From NCBI RefSeq assembly GCF_002090075.1, contig NZ_BBRI01000002.1, positions 310,001 through 374,000 on the forward strand: 64,000 bases of DNA, in the 5' to 3' direction. A program made the position numbers and the translations under genes. The notes below the pieces were generated by a model. The model ran no database searches. It was given only the letters and a program-made list of their open reading frames with translations, and had not been told where the DNA came from. Below, piece after piece: positions 1 to 12,124 of the stretch. Numbering within the stretch: position 1 is the stretch's first letter; each line of letters starts with the position of its first letter. This DNA is from Demequina sp. NBRC 110052. GTDB lineage: Bacteria > Actinomycetota > Actinomycetes > Actinomycetales > Demequinaceae.

Positions 1-180
1 TCGGGTCGCGCCCGTCGCGAACCGACGAGCGGCCTCCTGAGCGGCGGCCTGGCTCGGGTAGTCAGGGTCGGGCAGGTACGTGTCGAAGGTCGCCCGCGCG
101 AAGTGGGGCGGTGGCACGAGCTGCCCGACCAGGTCGGAGGCGGGCACATGCGGCCGCCTGCCGACGAGGTCAGGAGTCAT
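1..180 (-). CDS. zapE: ZapE/AFG1-family ATPase, N-terminal 60 residues (gene runs off the window)
   Basis: The minus-strand frame opens at the ATG at 178-180 and reads on to the window edge without a stop, so only the N-terminus is present. It contains the family's opening signature LVPPPHFARATFDTYLPD (about residues 21-38) followed by PSQAAAQEAARRFA, which precedes the ATPase core. The Walker motifs lie outside the window. ZapE is an AFG1-like P-loop ATPase; in proteobacteria it acts at the division ring, but its role in actinobacteria is unclear. It starts 22 bp after the gnd stop on the same strand and is probably cotranscribed with it. Confidence 0.75.
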   Translation of the reverse strand, partial: MTPDLVGRRPHVPASDLVGQLVPPPHFARATFDTYLPDPDYPSQAAAQEAARRFATGATR

Positions 181-202
181 GTCTGCGGTGCAGGTGCGTC
201 GC

Positions 203-1636
203 TCAGGCCTCGACCTCGCTGCGGTCGCCCGACCACAGCGTGTGGAACGTCCCCTCGGCGTCCACGCGCTTGTAGGTGTGAGCCCCGAAGAAGTCGCGCT
301 GACCCTGGATCAGCGCGGCGGGCAGTCGCTCGGAGCGCAGCGCGTCGTAGTACGCGAGCGAGGACGAGAACGCGGGCGTCGGAACGCCCGTGAGCGCGGC
401 CATCGACACGATGCGCCGCCATGCGCCCACGCCCTCGGACACCGCGTCGGCGAAGTACGGGTCGACGAGCAGCGAGGCGAGCTCACCGTCACGCTCGTAG
501 GCCTCGGTGATGCGGTTGAGGAACCGTGCACGGATGATGCACCCGCCGCGCCAGATGCGTGCCATCGCGCCGCGGTCGATGTCCCAGCCGTACTGCTCGG
601 ACGCGGCCTGGATCTGGTCGAAGCCCTGCGCGTAGGCGACCACCTTGGACGCGTACAGCGCGAGCCGCACGTCCTCGATGAAGCCCTCGCGGTTGTTGAT
701 GTGCCAGTCCGACGTCGAGGCCGACAGCACGTCGCGTGCCGCCTCTCGCTGGGCGACCTGGCTCGAGATGGCTCGAGCGAAGGTCGCCTCGGCGATGCCG
801 GTGACGGGGACTCCGAGGTCGAGCGCGTTCTGCACGGTCCAGCGACCGGTGCCCTTCTGCCCCGCCTGGTCCACGATGACGTCCACGAGCGGCTTGCCCG
901 TGCGCGCATCGACCTGCCCGAGGACCTCTGCGGTGATCTCGATGAGGAAGCTCTCGAGGTCGCCCTCGTTCCACTGGGCGAAGATCTCGCCGATCTCCGC
1001 GGGGCTCAGGCTCAGGCCGTCGCGCAGCAGCTGGTAGGCCTCGCCGATCAGCTGCATGTCCGCATACTCGATGCCGTTGTGCACCATCTTGACGAAGTGG
1101 CCGGCGCCATCAGGGCCGACGTGCGTGCAGCACGGCACGCCGTCCACCTGCGCGGCGATCTTCTCGAGGATGGGGCCGAGCGTCTCGTAGGACTCAGCGG
1201 GGCCGCCGGGCATGATCGAGGGGCCTAGCAGCGCGCCCTCCTCGCCGCCCGAGACGCCCGCGCCGACGAAGTGCAGGCCGAGCTCCTTGAGCGCCGCCTC
1301 ACGCCGACGCGTATCCGGGTAGTGCGCGTTGCCCGCGTCGATGACGATGTCGCCCGTCTCGAGCAGCGGCACGAGCGAGTCGATCACGGCATCCGTGGCC
1401 GCGCCGGCCTGCACCATGATGACGACCTTGCGCGGACGCTCGAGCGACGCCACGAAGTCCTCGAGCGACTCCGAGCCAATGAAGTCGCCCTCGTCGCCGT
1501 GCTCCTCGATGAGCGACTGCATCTTCTGCGGGCTGCGGTTGTGCACTGCGACCGTGAACCCGTTGCGTGCGAAGTTACGGGCCAGGTTGCGACCCATCAC
1601 TGCGAGTCCGGTCACACCGATCTGGGCAAGCGCCAT
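203..1636 (-). CDS. gnd: 6-phosphogluconate dehydrogenase, decarboxylating
   Basis: 477 residues, the usual length for the NADP-type enzyme. It oxidises and decarboxylates 6-phosphogluconate to ribulose 5-phosphate in the oxidative pentose phosphate pathway. The N-terminus has the nucleotide-binding motif IGVTGLAVMGRNLARN. The substrate loop GAGVSGGEEGALLGPSIMPGG and the catalytic HFVKMVHNGIEYADMQ block follow. The helical domain holds the KGTGRWTVQNALDLGVP signature, and IWRGGCIIRARFL lies toward the C-terminus. The ATG is preceded by an AGAGGAC ribosome-binding site about five bases away. The gene is followed closely by zapE and is divergent from the DUF3000 gene across about 100 bp. Confidence 0.97.
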   Translation of the reverse strand: MALAQIGVTGLAVMGRNLARNFARNGFTVAVHNRSPQKMQSLIEEHGDEGDFIGSESLEDFVASLERPRKVVIMVQAGAATDAVIDSLVPLLETGDIVIDAGNAHYPDTRRREAALKELGLHFVGAGVSGGEEGALLGPSIMPGGPAESYETLGPILEKIAAQVDGVPCCTHVGPDGAGHFVKMVHNGIEYADMQLIGEAYQLLRDGLSLSPAEIGEIFAQWNEGDLESFLIEITAEVLGQVDARTGKPLVDVIVDQAGQKGTGRWTVQNALDLGVPVTGIAEATFARAISSQVAQREAARDVLSASTSDWHINNREGFIEDVRLALYASKVVAYAQGFDQIQAASEQYGWDIDRGAMARIWRGGCIIRARFLNRITEAYERDGELASLLVDPYFADAVSEGVGAWRRIVSMAALTGVPTPAFSSSLAYYDALRSERLPAALIQGQRDFFGAHTYKRVDAEGTFHTLWSGDRSEVEA

Positions 1637-1725
1637 GTCAAGTCCTCTGGGGTCGGGGAACAGTCCTCGCCCAGCCTAGAGGCTCCTCGACCGCGTGGCG
1701 TACCGGACGCTCGCGCGCACGGTCC

Positions 1726-1731
1726 TAGGCT
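1726..1731 (+). promoter_or_regulatory. -10 element of a leaderless promoter (DUF3000/RNase D operon)
   Basis: TAGGCT lies exactly six bases before the ATG at 1738, so transcription should begin at the start codon itself. No Shine-Dalgarno sequence is present between them. The same spacing recurs at ten other genes in the window. Confidence 0.6.
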
Positions 1732-1737
1732 CGGACC

Positions 1738-2298
1738 ATGGCAGACGACATCGCGTCGGCGCCCGAGCTGTTCCGCGAGGCGCTGCGGTCCATTGCGGGC
1801 GCGCACGTGCGTCGCGACGTGCGTGTGGTCGAGGTGCCGGCGCCGGGGCGGATCGCGCCGTACGCGGCGGCGATCAGCGGCGAGGCCGTCGATCCCGGCA
1901 TCGAGGCGTCGGGGCGGTTCGTGCTGCTGCACGATCCTGACGGCAACGATGCGTGGGACGGCACGTTGCGCGTGGTCGCTCTGGTCAAGGCGCAGGTCGA
2001 GCCCGAGGTCGGCGCCGACGAGATGTGGGCGGACGTCGCGTGGGCGTGGCTCGTGGAGGCGCTCGAGGATCTGCCTCACAGGGAACGAGGAGGAACGGTG
2101 ACGAAGGTCGTGTCGCGGTCGTTCGGGGAGATCTCCGAGCGTCCGGACGAGGTGCATGTGGAGGTGCGGGTCTCGTGGACCCCGGAGGACGCCGAGATCG
2201 GCGCGCACGTCACGGCATGGACCGAGCTGCTCGCCTCGTGCGCCGGCCTCCCTCCGGTCCCGGACGGGGTGGCCGTGCTGCGGGGGCGTCCGGCATGA
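1738..2298 (+). CDS. DUF3000 domain-containing protein
   Basis: 186 residues, matching the actinobacterial DUF3000 family, whose function is unknown. No catalytic motif, signal peptide or membrane segment is visible. The protein looks soluble, with a conserved-looking central block around GRFVLLHDPDGNDAWDGTLRVVALVKA. Its stop overlaps the start of the RNase D-like gene by ATGA (2295-2298), which indicates translational coupling. DUF3000 next to a ribonuclease D homologue is a common actinobacterial arrangement, so a role alongside that nuclease is plausible but unproven. Confidence 0.85.
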   Translation: MADDIASAPELFREALRSIAGAHVRRDVRVVEVPAPGRIAPYAAAISGEAVDPGIEASGRFVLLHDPDGNDAWDGTLRVVALVKAQVEPEVGADEMWADVAWAWLVEALEDLPHRERGGTVTKVVSRSFGEISERPDEVHVEVRVSWTPEDAEIGAHVTAWTELLASCAGLPPVPDGVAVLRGRPA

Positions 2299-3557
2299 CG
2301 GACGCGCCGGAGACTGAGCAGACCGAGCCCGCCGTCGTCCCGCTCACGGAGCCCGCGGGCGGCGTCCCCGACGTCGTGGACACGCCCGACGCTCTTGCCG
2401 AGGTCGTCGCCCGCTTCGCCGCCGGCACGGGTCCGGTCGCCGCGGATGCCGAGCGCGCGTCAGGATTCCGCTACGGCCAGGCCACCTACCTCGTGCAGTT
2501 CAAGCGGGAAGGCGCGGGACTCGCGCTGATCGACACCGCCGCCCTGACCGACCTCAGCGCGTTCGGGGAGGCTGTGGGCGACGCGGAGTGGGTGTTCCAC
2601 GCCGCAAGCCAGGACCTGCCCGGCATGCGGGAGCTGGGCCTGAGCCCGGCCAGGATCTTCGACACCGAGCTCGCTGCGCGCCTTCTCGGCTGGCCCAAGG
2701 TGGGACTCGCCGCGGTCGTCGAGCGCGTGCTCGGCCTCGCGCTCGCCAAGGAGCACTCCGCGCAGGACTGGTCGACGCGGCCACTGCCTCATGACTGGCT
2801 CGTGTATGCCGCGCTCGACGTGGAGGTGCTGATCGAGGTGGCCACGCACCTGCGCGGCGAGCTCGAGGCAGCCGGCAAGCTCGCGTGGGCGGAGCAGGAG
2901 TTCGAAGCCGTGCGGCTCGCGCCGCCTTCGGAACCGCGTGTGGACCCGTGGCGACGCACCTCCGGCTCGCACCAGTTGCGCGATCAGCGCGCGCTCGGCA
3001 TCGTCAAGACGCTGTGGGAGGCGCGCGAGCGTGAGGCCCAGCGTCGCGACATGTCGCCCGGTCGCGTACTGCGCGATGCCGCGATCGTCGCGGCGGCGCA
3101 GGCGAAGCCAGCGACCTACGACGACCTCGTCGCCATCCCCGAGTGGCGCTCGCGCGGCACGCGGCGAGCCGCGAGCCGTTGGTGGCCGCACATCGAGGAG
3201 GCGCTCGCGCTGCCCGAGCGTGCCCTGCCCCCGCGTCGCGGTCCCCGGGGCGACGGTCCTCCCCCGCCTCGCGCGTGGAAGGACAAGCGCCCGCTCGCGG
3301 CGGCACGGCTCGCGCTCGCGCGCGACGGTATCCAGGAACTCGTCGAGCGCCATGGCATGCCAGCCGAGAACCTCATGCAGCCGGACGCGGTCCGACGCTG
3401 CTGCTGGGAGCTGGTCGATGCCGAGCCCACGGCGCTGCGCGCCTTCCTGTCGGGGCGTGGAGCGCGCGAGTGGCAGCTCGATCTCGTGGTGCCCGTGCTC
3501 GTCGACGCCTTCACGCGCGCCGCAGAGGAGCCCGCCGAGGCGACCGAGGACGCCTGA
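2295..3557 (+). CDS. Ribonuclease D-like 3'-5' exonuclease with HRDC domain
   Basis: 420 residues from the ATG that overlaps the DUF3000 stop; the frame is open upstream, but this start fits the coupling. Residues about 45-200 form a DEDDy exonuclease domain. Asp51 and Glu53 (DAE) are in motif I, Asp107 (SQDLPGM) in motif II, and Tyr171 with Asp175 (YAALD) in motif III. The second half contains HRDC-like segments (about 230-290 and 335-400), beginning LRDQRALGIVKTLWEARE. RNase D trims 3' ends of structured RNA, and the actinobacterial homologues are presumed to do the same. The gene converges on dxs with a 20-bp gap. Confidence 0.88.
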   Translation: MTDAPETEQTEPAVVPLTEPAGGVPDVVDTPDALAEVVARFAAGTGPVAADAERASGFRYGQATYLVQFKREGAGLALIDTAALTDLSAFGEAVGDAEWVFHAASQDLPGMRELGLSPARIFDTELAARLLGWPKVGLAAVVERVLGLALAKEHSAQDWSTRPLPHDWLVYAALDVEVLIEVATHLRGELEAAGKLAWAEQEFEAVRLAPPSEPRVDPWRRTSGSHQLRDQRALGIVKTLWEAREREAQRRDMSPGRVLRDAAIVAAAQAKPATYDDLVAIPEWRSRGTRRAASRWWPHIEEALALPERALPPRRGPRGDGPPPPRAWKDKRPLAAARLALARDGIQELVERHGMPAENLMQPDAVRRCCWELVDAEPTALRAFLSGRGAREWQLDLVVPVLVDAFTRAAEEPAEATEDA

Positions 3558-3577
3558 CCGCTCCGTCCGCGCGACCG

Positions 3578-5443
3578 TTACGCGAGCAGTTCCTGAGCGG
3601 TGTCCGCGATCGCGGACGCGTCCAGGCCCACCTGCTCGAGGATCTGGGCGCGGCTCGCGTGGTGGAGGAACTCGCGCGGCACCCCGTGGTGGGACCACCG
3701 TGTGTGCCTGCCTGCGAGGCGCGCGAACTCCTCCCACGACTGGCCCAGGCCAGCGTCGACGAGCCCGTCCTCGATGGTGACGACGAGCTCGGCGTCACCC
3801 ACGATCTCCAGCAACCCCTCCGGCACGGGGTGGACCCAGGTCGCACTCGCGGCCAGGACGGAGCGTCCATCCGCCGCGAGCTTGCCTGCGACCTCGACCG
3901 CTGTGGCCGCCATCGGGCCGAGCCCCAGGACCACGACGTCGGGCGCACCGGACCCATGCTCGGCGAGCACGTCGATGTCCTCGACGCTGCGCAGGGATGG
4001 AAGCGGTTCGCCCAGCGCGCCCTTGGGATAGCGGACCACCGTCGGGGCGTCATCGACGTCGATCGCGTCGCGAAACGCCGATCTCAGGGTGGGCTCGTCG
4101 CGCGGTGCGGCCAGTCGCAGGCCGGGAACGTGGCGCAGCAGCGCCATGTCCCACATGCCGTTGTGGCTGGCTCCGTCGTCGCCGGTCACTCCTGCGCGGT
4201 CGAGCATGAACGTCACGCCTGCACGGTGCAGCGCCACGTCCATGAGCACCTGATCGAACGCCCGGTTGAGGAAGGTCGCGTAGACCGCGAAGACCGGGTG
4301 CAGTCCCGCATAGGCGAGGCCCGCCGCGCTGGTCACGGCGTGCTGCTCCGCGATGCCGACGTCGATGACGCGGTCGGGGAACTCGTCGGCGAACGGCTGC
4401 AAGCCGACGGGGGCGAGCATGGCCGCTGTCAGGGCGACGAGGTCGTCTCGCTCGCGACCGGCCTTGAGCATCTCGTCGGCGAAGACCTTGGTCCACCCGA
4501 ACCGTGACGGCTCGATGGGCAGTCCGGTCTCGGGGTGGATGCGTCCCACGGCGTGGAACCGATCCGCGACGTCCTGCTCGGCGGGCGAGTATCCGCGGCC
4601 CTTCACCGTGAGTACGTGAACCAGCACCGGCCCGCCGAAGTCTCGCGCCTGCCGCAGCGCCTGCTCCAGGTGACGCTGGTCGTGGCCGTCGATGGGTCCG
4701 ATGTACTTGAGGCCCAGGTCCTCGAACATGCTCTGCTCGGTGAGCAGCCCCTTGAGCGCACGCTTGCCGTGCATCACCGTGTTGTAGGTGAACGAGCGGA
4801 ACCGTCCCCGGTTCTCGAAGGTGCGCTTGCCCCAGCCGAGGAACTGCTCGTAGCGGCGATCCGTGCGGATGCCGTCGAGCTTGCGCGCGAGCCCGCCGAT
4901 CGTGGGCGCGTACGAGCGGCCGTTGTCGTTGACGACCACGACGATGCGGTCGCCGCCCGCGGCGAGCGAGTTGAGCGCCTCCCACGCCATGCCGCCGGTG
5001 AGCGCGCCGTCGCCGATGACCGCGACGGCCGTCCGGTCGCGCTCGTCACGCAGCGTGTGACCGCGCGCGATGCCGGAGGCCCACGACACCGCGGTCGAGG
5101 CGTGCGAGTTCTCGACGATGTCGTGCTCGCTCTCGGCGCGCGACGGATAGCCGGAGAGCCCCCCGCGCCTTCGCAGCTCGGAGAAGTCCTTGCGTCCCGT
5201 CACCAGCTTGTGAACGTACGACTGGTGTCCCGTGTCGAACACGATCGAGTCGAGCGGAGACTCGAAGACGCGGTGCAGCGCGAGGGTGAGCTCCACGACT
5301 CCCAGGTTGGGCCCGAGGTGCCCGCCCGTGCGCGACACGGAGTCGACCAGCACGTCGCGGATCTCCTCGGCGAGCGCATGAAGCTGCTCGTACGAGAGGT
5401 CGGCGAGGTCGCGCGGCGACTCGATGCGCTCCAGCACACTCAC
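3578..5443 (-). CDS. dxs: 1-deoxy-D-xylulose-5-phosphate synthase
   Basis: 621 residues, standard for Dxs. The thiamine-diphosphate enzyme condenses pyruvate and glyceraldehyde 3-phosphate in the first step of the MEP isoprenoid pathway. Visible motifs are FDTGHQSYVHKLVTGR, the TPP/Mg loop GDGALTGGMAWEALN, and the pyrimidine-domain block DVGIAEQHAVTSAAGLAYAG; the DRAGVTGDDGASHNG loop follows. The listed GTG is the first in frame, but the AAGGAG ribosome site abuts it. The GTG two codons later (5435-5437) sits five bases from that site and is a better initiator, giving MLERIESP. A polyprenyl diphosphate synthase that would use the product lies near 31 kb. Confidence 0.97.
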   Translation of the reverse strand: MSVLERIESPRDLADLSYEQLHALAEEIRDVLVDSVSRTGGHLGPNLGVVELTLALHRVFESPLDSIVFDTGHQSYVHKLVTGRKDFSELRRRGGLSGYPSRAESEHDIVENSHASTAVSWASGIARGHTLRDERDRTAVAVIGDGALTGGMAWEALNSLAAGGDRIVVVVNDNGRSYAPTIGGLARKLDGIRTDRRYEQFLGWGKRTFENRGRFRSFTYNTVMHGKRALKGLLTEQSMFEDLGLKYIGPIDGHDQRHLEQALRQARDFGGPVLVHVLTVKGRGYSPAEQDVADRFHAVGRIHPETGLPIEPSRFGWTKVFADEMLKAGRERDDLVALTAAMLAPVGLQPFADEFPDRVIDVGIAEQHAVTSAAGLAYAGLHPVFAVYATFLNRAFDQVLMDVALHRAGVTFMLDRAGVTGDDGASHNGMWDMALLRHVPGLRLAAPRDEPTLRSAFRDAIDVDDAPTVVRYPKGALGEPLPSLRSVEDIDVLAEHGSGAPDVVVLGLGPMAATAVEVAGKLAADGRSVLAASATWVHPVPEGLLEIVGDAELVVTIEDGLVDAGLGQSWEEFARLAGRHTRWSHHGVPREFLHHASRAQILEQVGLDASAIADTAQELLA

Positions 5444-5518
5444 TCCTTCGGGAACGGGGTAGACATCACTGTACGCGTCACGACGGGTGCCGCCGCGGCA
5501 TCAGCAGGGTGAACGCCG

Positions 5519-5555
5519 TCGGCGCGCCCGCCGTTCCCGACGAGGCGCGCCGACA
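5519..5555 (-). terminator. Hairpin downstream of acnA
   Basis: An 11-bp perfect inverted repeat (GTCGGCGCGCC at 5519-5529 against 5545-5555) surrounds a 15-base loop just past the acnA stop. It has no clear U tract, so termination is inferred from position. Confidence 0.5.
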
Positions 5556-5563
5556 TGAGGTCG

Positions 5564-8260
<2,697 letters not shown>

Positions 8261-8349
8261 CGCTGAGTCCTCCAGTGCTCGGGGTCGAGTTCATCCTAGC
8301 CGCCGCGCGAGGGCGGTCGCCGCCCGCCCGGATGGTCCCGACGCGCCGG

Positions 8350-9531
8350 TCAGGCCGCGGAGAACGTCGCCACGGTCTCCACGTGGTGGGTCATCGGGAA
8401 CAGGTCGAACGCCTGCGCCTCGTCGAGTGCGTACCCGCGCTCTCGGAGCAGTCCGGCGTCCCTGGCGAGCGCGACGGGGTCGCACGCGACATACACGATG
8501 CGGGGCGCGCCGAGCCGCGCGATCGCCTCGATCGTGCGCGCCTTCGCGCCCGATCGTGGCGGGTCGAGGACCACCGTCGCGTCGGACCAGTCACGGCCCT
8601 GAGCGGCTCGCTCAAGGTATCGGCGGACGTCCTCGCCCACGGCCGTCGAGCCCGCCCGACGCGCGAGGTTGCCCGCGAGCGCTGGCGGCACCTTCCCCTG
8701 CAAGGGCGCCTCGACGGCGACGACGTCGCGATCCGCAGCGGCGAAGGGCACCGCGAGCAATCCGGCACCTGAGTAGAGGTCGAGCACCGGGCCGTCGGCG
8801 AGGGCGCGCGCGACGGTGGCGTCGACCAGGGTGGCGGGCGCCTCCCGGTGGACCTGCCAGAAGTCGGCGGCCCTCACGCGGTACGCGAAGGAGCCCGACT
8901 CTGACTCGACTCGCTCGTGCAGCCACCGCCGGCGAGCGTCGCGCCCGGTGGTCGTGACCGCCGTCTCGCCGGTGGAGCTGACGGCCACGTCGATGCGCGA
9001 GCCGGGCGCCGCGCTCGCGTCGAGCAGAGCGCTCTCGGCCTCGGGCACCGCGAGGGGCATGCGGGTCACGCGGCGCCTCTCCCCCGTCCCGGCAACCGCC
9101 ATGGACGCGTGCCCATCTGCACCTGCCACCGCGCTCACGCGCGTCCGGTAGCCCAGCCCGCCGCGCTCATCGTCGCCAGCCGCGGCATGCACCTCGCCCG
9201 TGAAGTCCACGTGGGCGAAGCGCTCGAACGCTTCCTTCAGCACGGCGAGCTTCCACGCTCGCTGGGCCGGCAATGCGACGTGTCCGAGCTCGGCTCCCCC
9301 GACGCCGCCCGCGGCCGCCTCCGGCCACGGGTGCTCGACCCTGTCGGGCGACGCCTCGAGGACGGCGACGGTGTCAGCGCTCCAGAAGCGCGCGTCGGGC
9401 GCGGGATCGACGACCTCGGCCTCGACCACCTCCCCCGGCAGGGCGTGGCGCACGAACACGGCGCGGCCCTCGTGTCGAGCGATGCAGTGTCCGCCGTGCG
9501 CTGGCGCTCCGACCTCGAGACGGATTCTCAT
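8350..9531 (-). CDS. TRAM-domain class I SAM-dependent RNA (uracil) methyltransferase
   Basis: 393 residues from the ATG at 9529-9531. The open frame continues far upstream, but that part is a shadow of the permease gene. Residues 1-60 form a TRAM RNA-binding domain (VRHALPGEVVEAEV). The C-terminal half is a TrmA/RlmD-type methyltransferase with the SAM loop VLDLYSGAGLLAVPFA, the VVLDPPRSGAK motif and the catalytic-cysteine block IVYVACDPVALARD. The four-cysteine iron-sulfur motif of RlmD is not evident. It would methylate C5 of a uridine in rRNA or tRNA; the target cannot be assigned. The start overlaps the permease stop by ATGA, so the genes are coupled. Confidence 0.9.
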   Translation of the reverse strand: MRIRLEVGAPAHGGHCIARHEGRAVFVRHALPGEVVEAEVVDPAPDARFWSADTVAVLEASPDRVEHPWPEAAAGGVGGAELGHVALPAQRAWKLAVLKEAFERFAHVDFTGEVHAAAGDDERGGLGYRTRVSAVAGADGHASMAVAGTGERRRVTRMPLAVPEAESALLDASAAPGSRIDVAVSSTGETAVTTTGRDARRRWLHERVESESGSFAYRVRAADFWQVHREAPATLVDATVARALADGPVLDLYSGAGLLAVPFAAADRDVVAVEAPLQGKVPPALAGNLARRAGSTAVGEDVRRYLERAAQGRDWSDATVVLDPPRSGAKARTIEAIARLGAPRIVYVACDPVALARDAGLLRERGYALDEAQAFDLFPMTHHVETVATFSAA

Positions 9532-11417
9532 GCGCGGGTCTGACCGTCGGTCTCGAGTGCGAGCGCTCGCTCGCGTGCTGACTCGAGGTGCCACGGCACG
9601 GCCGAGACGACGACGTTCGGCACGTCGAGCAGTTGTTCGCGCAGTCGCTCGCTGGACTTGTTGTGCAGCAGCCGCTCCCACCAGCGCCCGACCACGTATT
9701 CGGGCACGTAGACGACCACCATGTCCCGCGGGCTCGCGCGATGCAGGGACCGCACGTACTCGATCACGGGGCCACCGAGGTCGCGATAGCGGGACTCGAG
9801 CACGATGAGAGGCATCCCCAGCTCGCGTCGGCCCCACTCGCGCTGCAGCCGCTCCGCGTCCTTGGGCTCGATCGCGACCGTCACGGCCTCGAGCCGCGCG
9901 TGGCGGGCGGCCTTCGCGAAGGCCATCGCACGCATCGCCGGCCGGTGGAGCTGCGCCACCAGCACGATGCCGTGGGTCGCGCTGGGCAGGGCATCCGAGC
10001 GGTCGTCCGGAGTGAGTGCCACATCGGCGCGCATGTGCGCGTAATGCTTGGAGATGGCTCGCATGAGGATCACAAGGCTCACGATCAGCACGAGCGCGAT
10101 CCAGGCGCCTGACGCGAAGTTGAAGACGGAGACGACGATCCACACGAGGAACGCGACGGCCGCGGCGACCACGTGCAGCACTCGCCTGCCCGCGAGGGCG
10201 CGCCGCTTGCGGCGGGAGCCCTCGCGCGTCACGGCTGCGCCGAGGTGACGCACCATCGCGATCTGGCTGAGCACGATCGAGGCGAACGCCCCGATCACGT
10301 ACATATGGATCAGCACCAGAAGCTCGGCGCCCGAGAGGACGATCAGCAGCGAAGACAGACCTGCGACGATCAGCACGCCCCCGCGGAACACGTAGCGGTC
10401 GTTGGCCATGGAGAGCTGGCGCGGCAGGTAGGCATCCCGTGCGAGCAGCGAGGCGAGGCTGGTGAAGCGGCGGAACACCGCGAACGCGGCCGCGTACAGC
10501 AACGCGACGCCCGCGATGGCGACGCCCCACAGCGCGAGCGGTGCCCCGAGCACGGCGTCGGTGGCCTGGAGCATCACGGGCCCGCTGGCCCAGCCGGAGA
10601 TGCGGTAGCGCCAGGCGAGCCACACGATCGCGATGAACGCGGCTGCCGCGGCGCCGGTGGCGACGAGCAGGGTGCGTCCCGCACGGCGACCTCGTGGCGG
10701 TGCGTGGAACGGGCCCGCGGACGCGAGGTGCTCGATACCCGTCACCATCACGGCGCCCGAGGCGATGGCGCCCGCGAAGGCCGCCATCACGGAGAGGCTT
10801 CCCGCCTGCGCGGAGCCGCTGGGCGAGGTGGCCGCGTCGGCGTGGAGCACCCCGAGCACGGCGAGAACGGCCACCACGATGAGGAAGCCGAACCATACGG
10901 CGAGCAGCACGCGCGTGCGATCACGGATGCCGCGCAGGCTCACGAGCGTCATGATGCCGATCACGCCGACGCCGACCACACGCTCCCAGCCCCGCGCCTG
11001 CGGGACCACGAATGTGATGATGCCGGTGATCGCGGACACCGACACGGCCACGGTGAAGAAGTAGTCGACGAGCAGGGCGGCACCACTGACGAGGCCGTAC
11101 TGGGCGCCGAGCTCGTCCCGTACCAGTCCGTAGTCGGCACGCTCGTCTGGGCGCGCCCTCACGTTGGAGCGGTAGGCGAACCCGAGCAGCAGCATGATCG
11201 CGACGACGCCGACGCCTACCCACAGGGTCGCCCCCTGCTGCCCTCCGCGACGCAGGGCGTCGAGGATCGCATCGGGCGCATACGCCACTGCCGAGAGGAG
11301 CCCTGCGCCGAATACGGGCAGGGCGAGCCGCGTCCTCAGGGTCACCTGGCCTGCGCTGCCCGTGGCCACCGGATGCCCGAAGACGAGGCCCTTCAGCGTC
11401 TCGAGAAACGTCCGCAC
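9528..11417 (-). CDS. APC-superfamily permease with cytosolic C-terminal domain, KimA-like
   Basis: 629 residues with a GTG start. About twelve hydrophobic segments fill residues 30-460, followed by a roughly 150-residue soluble domain of universal-stress-protein character (LVAQLHRPAMRAMAFAKAARHARLEAV). The N-terminal KGLVFGHP...LLSAVAYAPDAIL stretch resembles the KimA/YdaO potassium importers. However, the Asp that I recall as functional in KimA, seven residues before the conserved Tyr, is Gly39 here. The gene diverges from two TrkA-type potassium regulators across 41 bp, which supports a potassium role. Substrate assignment is inference; amino acid transport remains possible. Confidence 0.8.
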   Translation of the reverse strand: MRTFLETLKGLVFGHPVATGSAGQVTLRTRLALPVFGAGLLSAVAYAPDAILDALRRGGQQGATLWVGVGVVAIMLLLGFAYRSNVRARPDERADYGLVRDELGAQYGLVSGAALLVDYFFTVAVSVSAITGIITFVVPQARGWERVVGVGVIGIMTLVSLRGIRDRTRVLLAVWFGFLIVVAVLAVLGVLHADAATSPSGSAQAGSLSVMAAFAGAIASGAVMVTGIEHLASAGPFHAPPRGRRAGRTLLVATGAAAAAFIAIVWLAWRYRISGWASGPVMLQATDAVLGAPLALWGVAIAGVALLYAAAFAVFRRFTSLASLLARDAYLPRQLSMANDRYVFRGGVLIVAGLSSLLIVLSGAELLVLIHMYVIGAFASIVLSQIAMVRHLGAAVTREGSRRKRRALAGRRVLHVVAAAVAFLVWIVVSVFNFASGAWIALVLIVSLVILMRAISKHYAHMRADVALTPDDRSDALPSATHGIVLVAQLHRPAMRAMAFAKAARHARLEAVTVAIEPKDAERLQREWGRRELGMPLIVLESRYRDLGGPVIEYVRSLHRASPRDMVVVYVPEYVVGRWWERLLHNKSSERLREQLLDVPNVVVSAVPWHLESARERALALETDGQTRA

Positions 11418-11458
11418 GTCGCACCATCCTAGGGCGGCCGGGTATAGCGTGGTGCCTT

Positions 11459-12124
11459 GTGCATATCGTGATCCTCGGATGCGGGCGCACCGGCGCCTCG
11501 CTCGCGACAGAGTTCGAGGCGCGCGGTCACTCGGTCGCCATCATCGATCAGGCCGCCGACGCCTTCCGCCGTCTCCCCGCCGATTTCCAGGGCCAAAAGA
11601 TCACCGGCATCGGCTTCGACCGCGAGACATTGATGTCCGCCGGGGTCGAGGACGCGTACGCCTTCGCGGCCGTCTCGAGCGGCGACAACTCCAACATCCT
11701 GGCGGCGCGCGTGGTGCGTGAGACGTACGGCGTGGAGAACGTGGTGGCGCGCATCGCCGATCCAGGTCGCGCAGAGGTGTACCGCCGGCTCGGGATCCCT
11801 ACCGTCGCCCCAGTGCCGTGGACCACGGCGCAGATGGTGGACCGCATGCTTCCTGGCGGCGTCGATGAGCTGTATCACGACCCCGCAGTCGGCATCGCGG
11901 TGAGGAGGATCCCTGTGAACGCCGCGTGGATCGGCCGCCCCTACGCGGATCTCGAGGCGGCGATGAAGACGCGACTCGTGTATGTGGTGCGGTTCGGCGA
12001 GCCCGTGCTCCCCGATGCGAGGACGCTGATCCAGGCTGACGACGAGGCGTGCTTCGCCGTGCCCGACGCTGTGGCTCGCACCGCCGAGCGGGTCGCGGCA
12101 CGTCCCCCGGGAGGGAAGGCATGA
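11459..12124 (+). CDS. TrkA-type potassium uptake regulatory protein (CeoB-like)
   Basis: 221 residues with a GTG start. It has an N-terminal RCK_N Rossmann domain opening with VILGCGRTGASLATEFEARGH and an acidic IIDQ after the second strand. The C-terminal RCK_C domain covers about residues 135-215. Such proteins bind NAD(H) or ATP and gate Trk/Ktr potassium channels at the membrane. Its stop overlaps the next trkA gene by ATGA. No TrkH/KtrB channel gene is in the window. The nearest membrane partner is the divergent KimA-like permease. Confidence 0.88.
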   Translation: MHIVILGCGRTGASLATEFEARGHSVAIIDQAADAFRRLPADFQGQKITGIGFDRETLMSAGVEDAYAFAAVSSGDNSNILAARVVRETYGVENVVARIADPGRAEVYRRLGIPTVAPVPWTTAQMVDRMLPGGVDELYHDPAVGIAVRRIPVNAAWIGRPYADLEAAMKTRLVYVVRFGEPVLPDARTLIQADDEACFAVPDAVARTAERVAARPPGGKA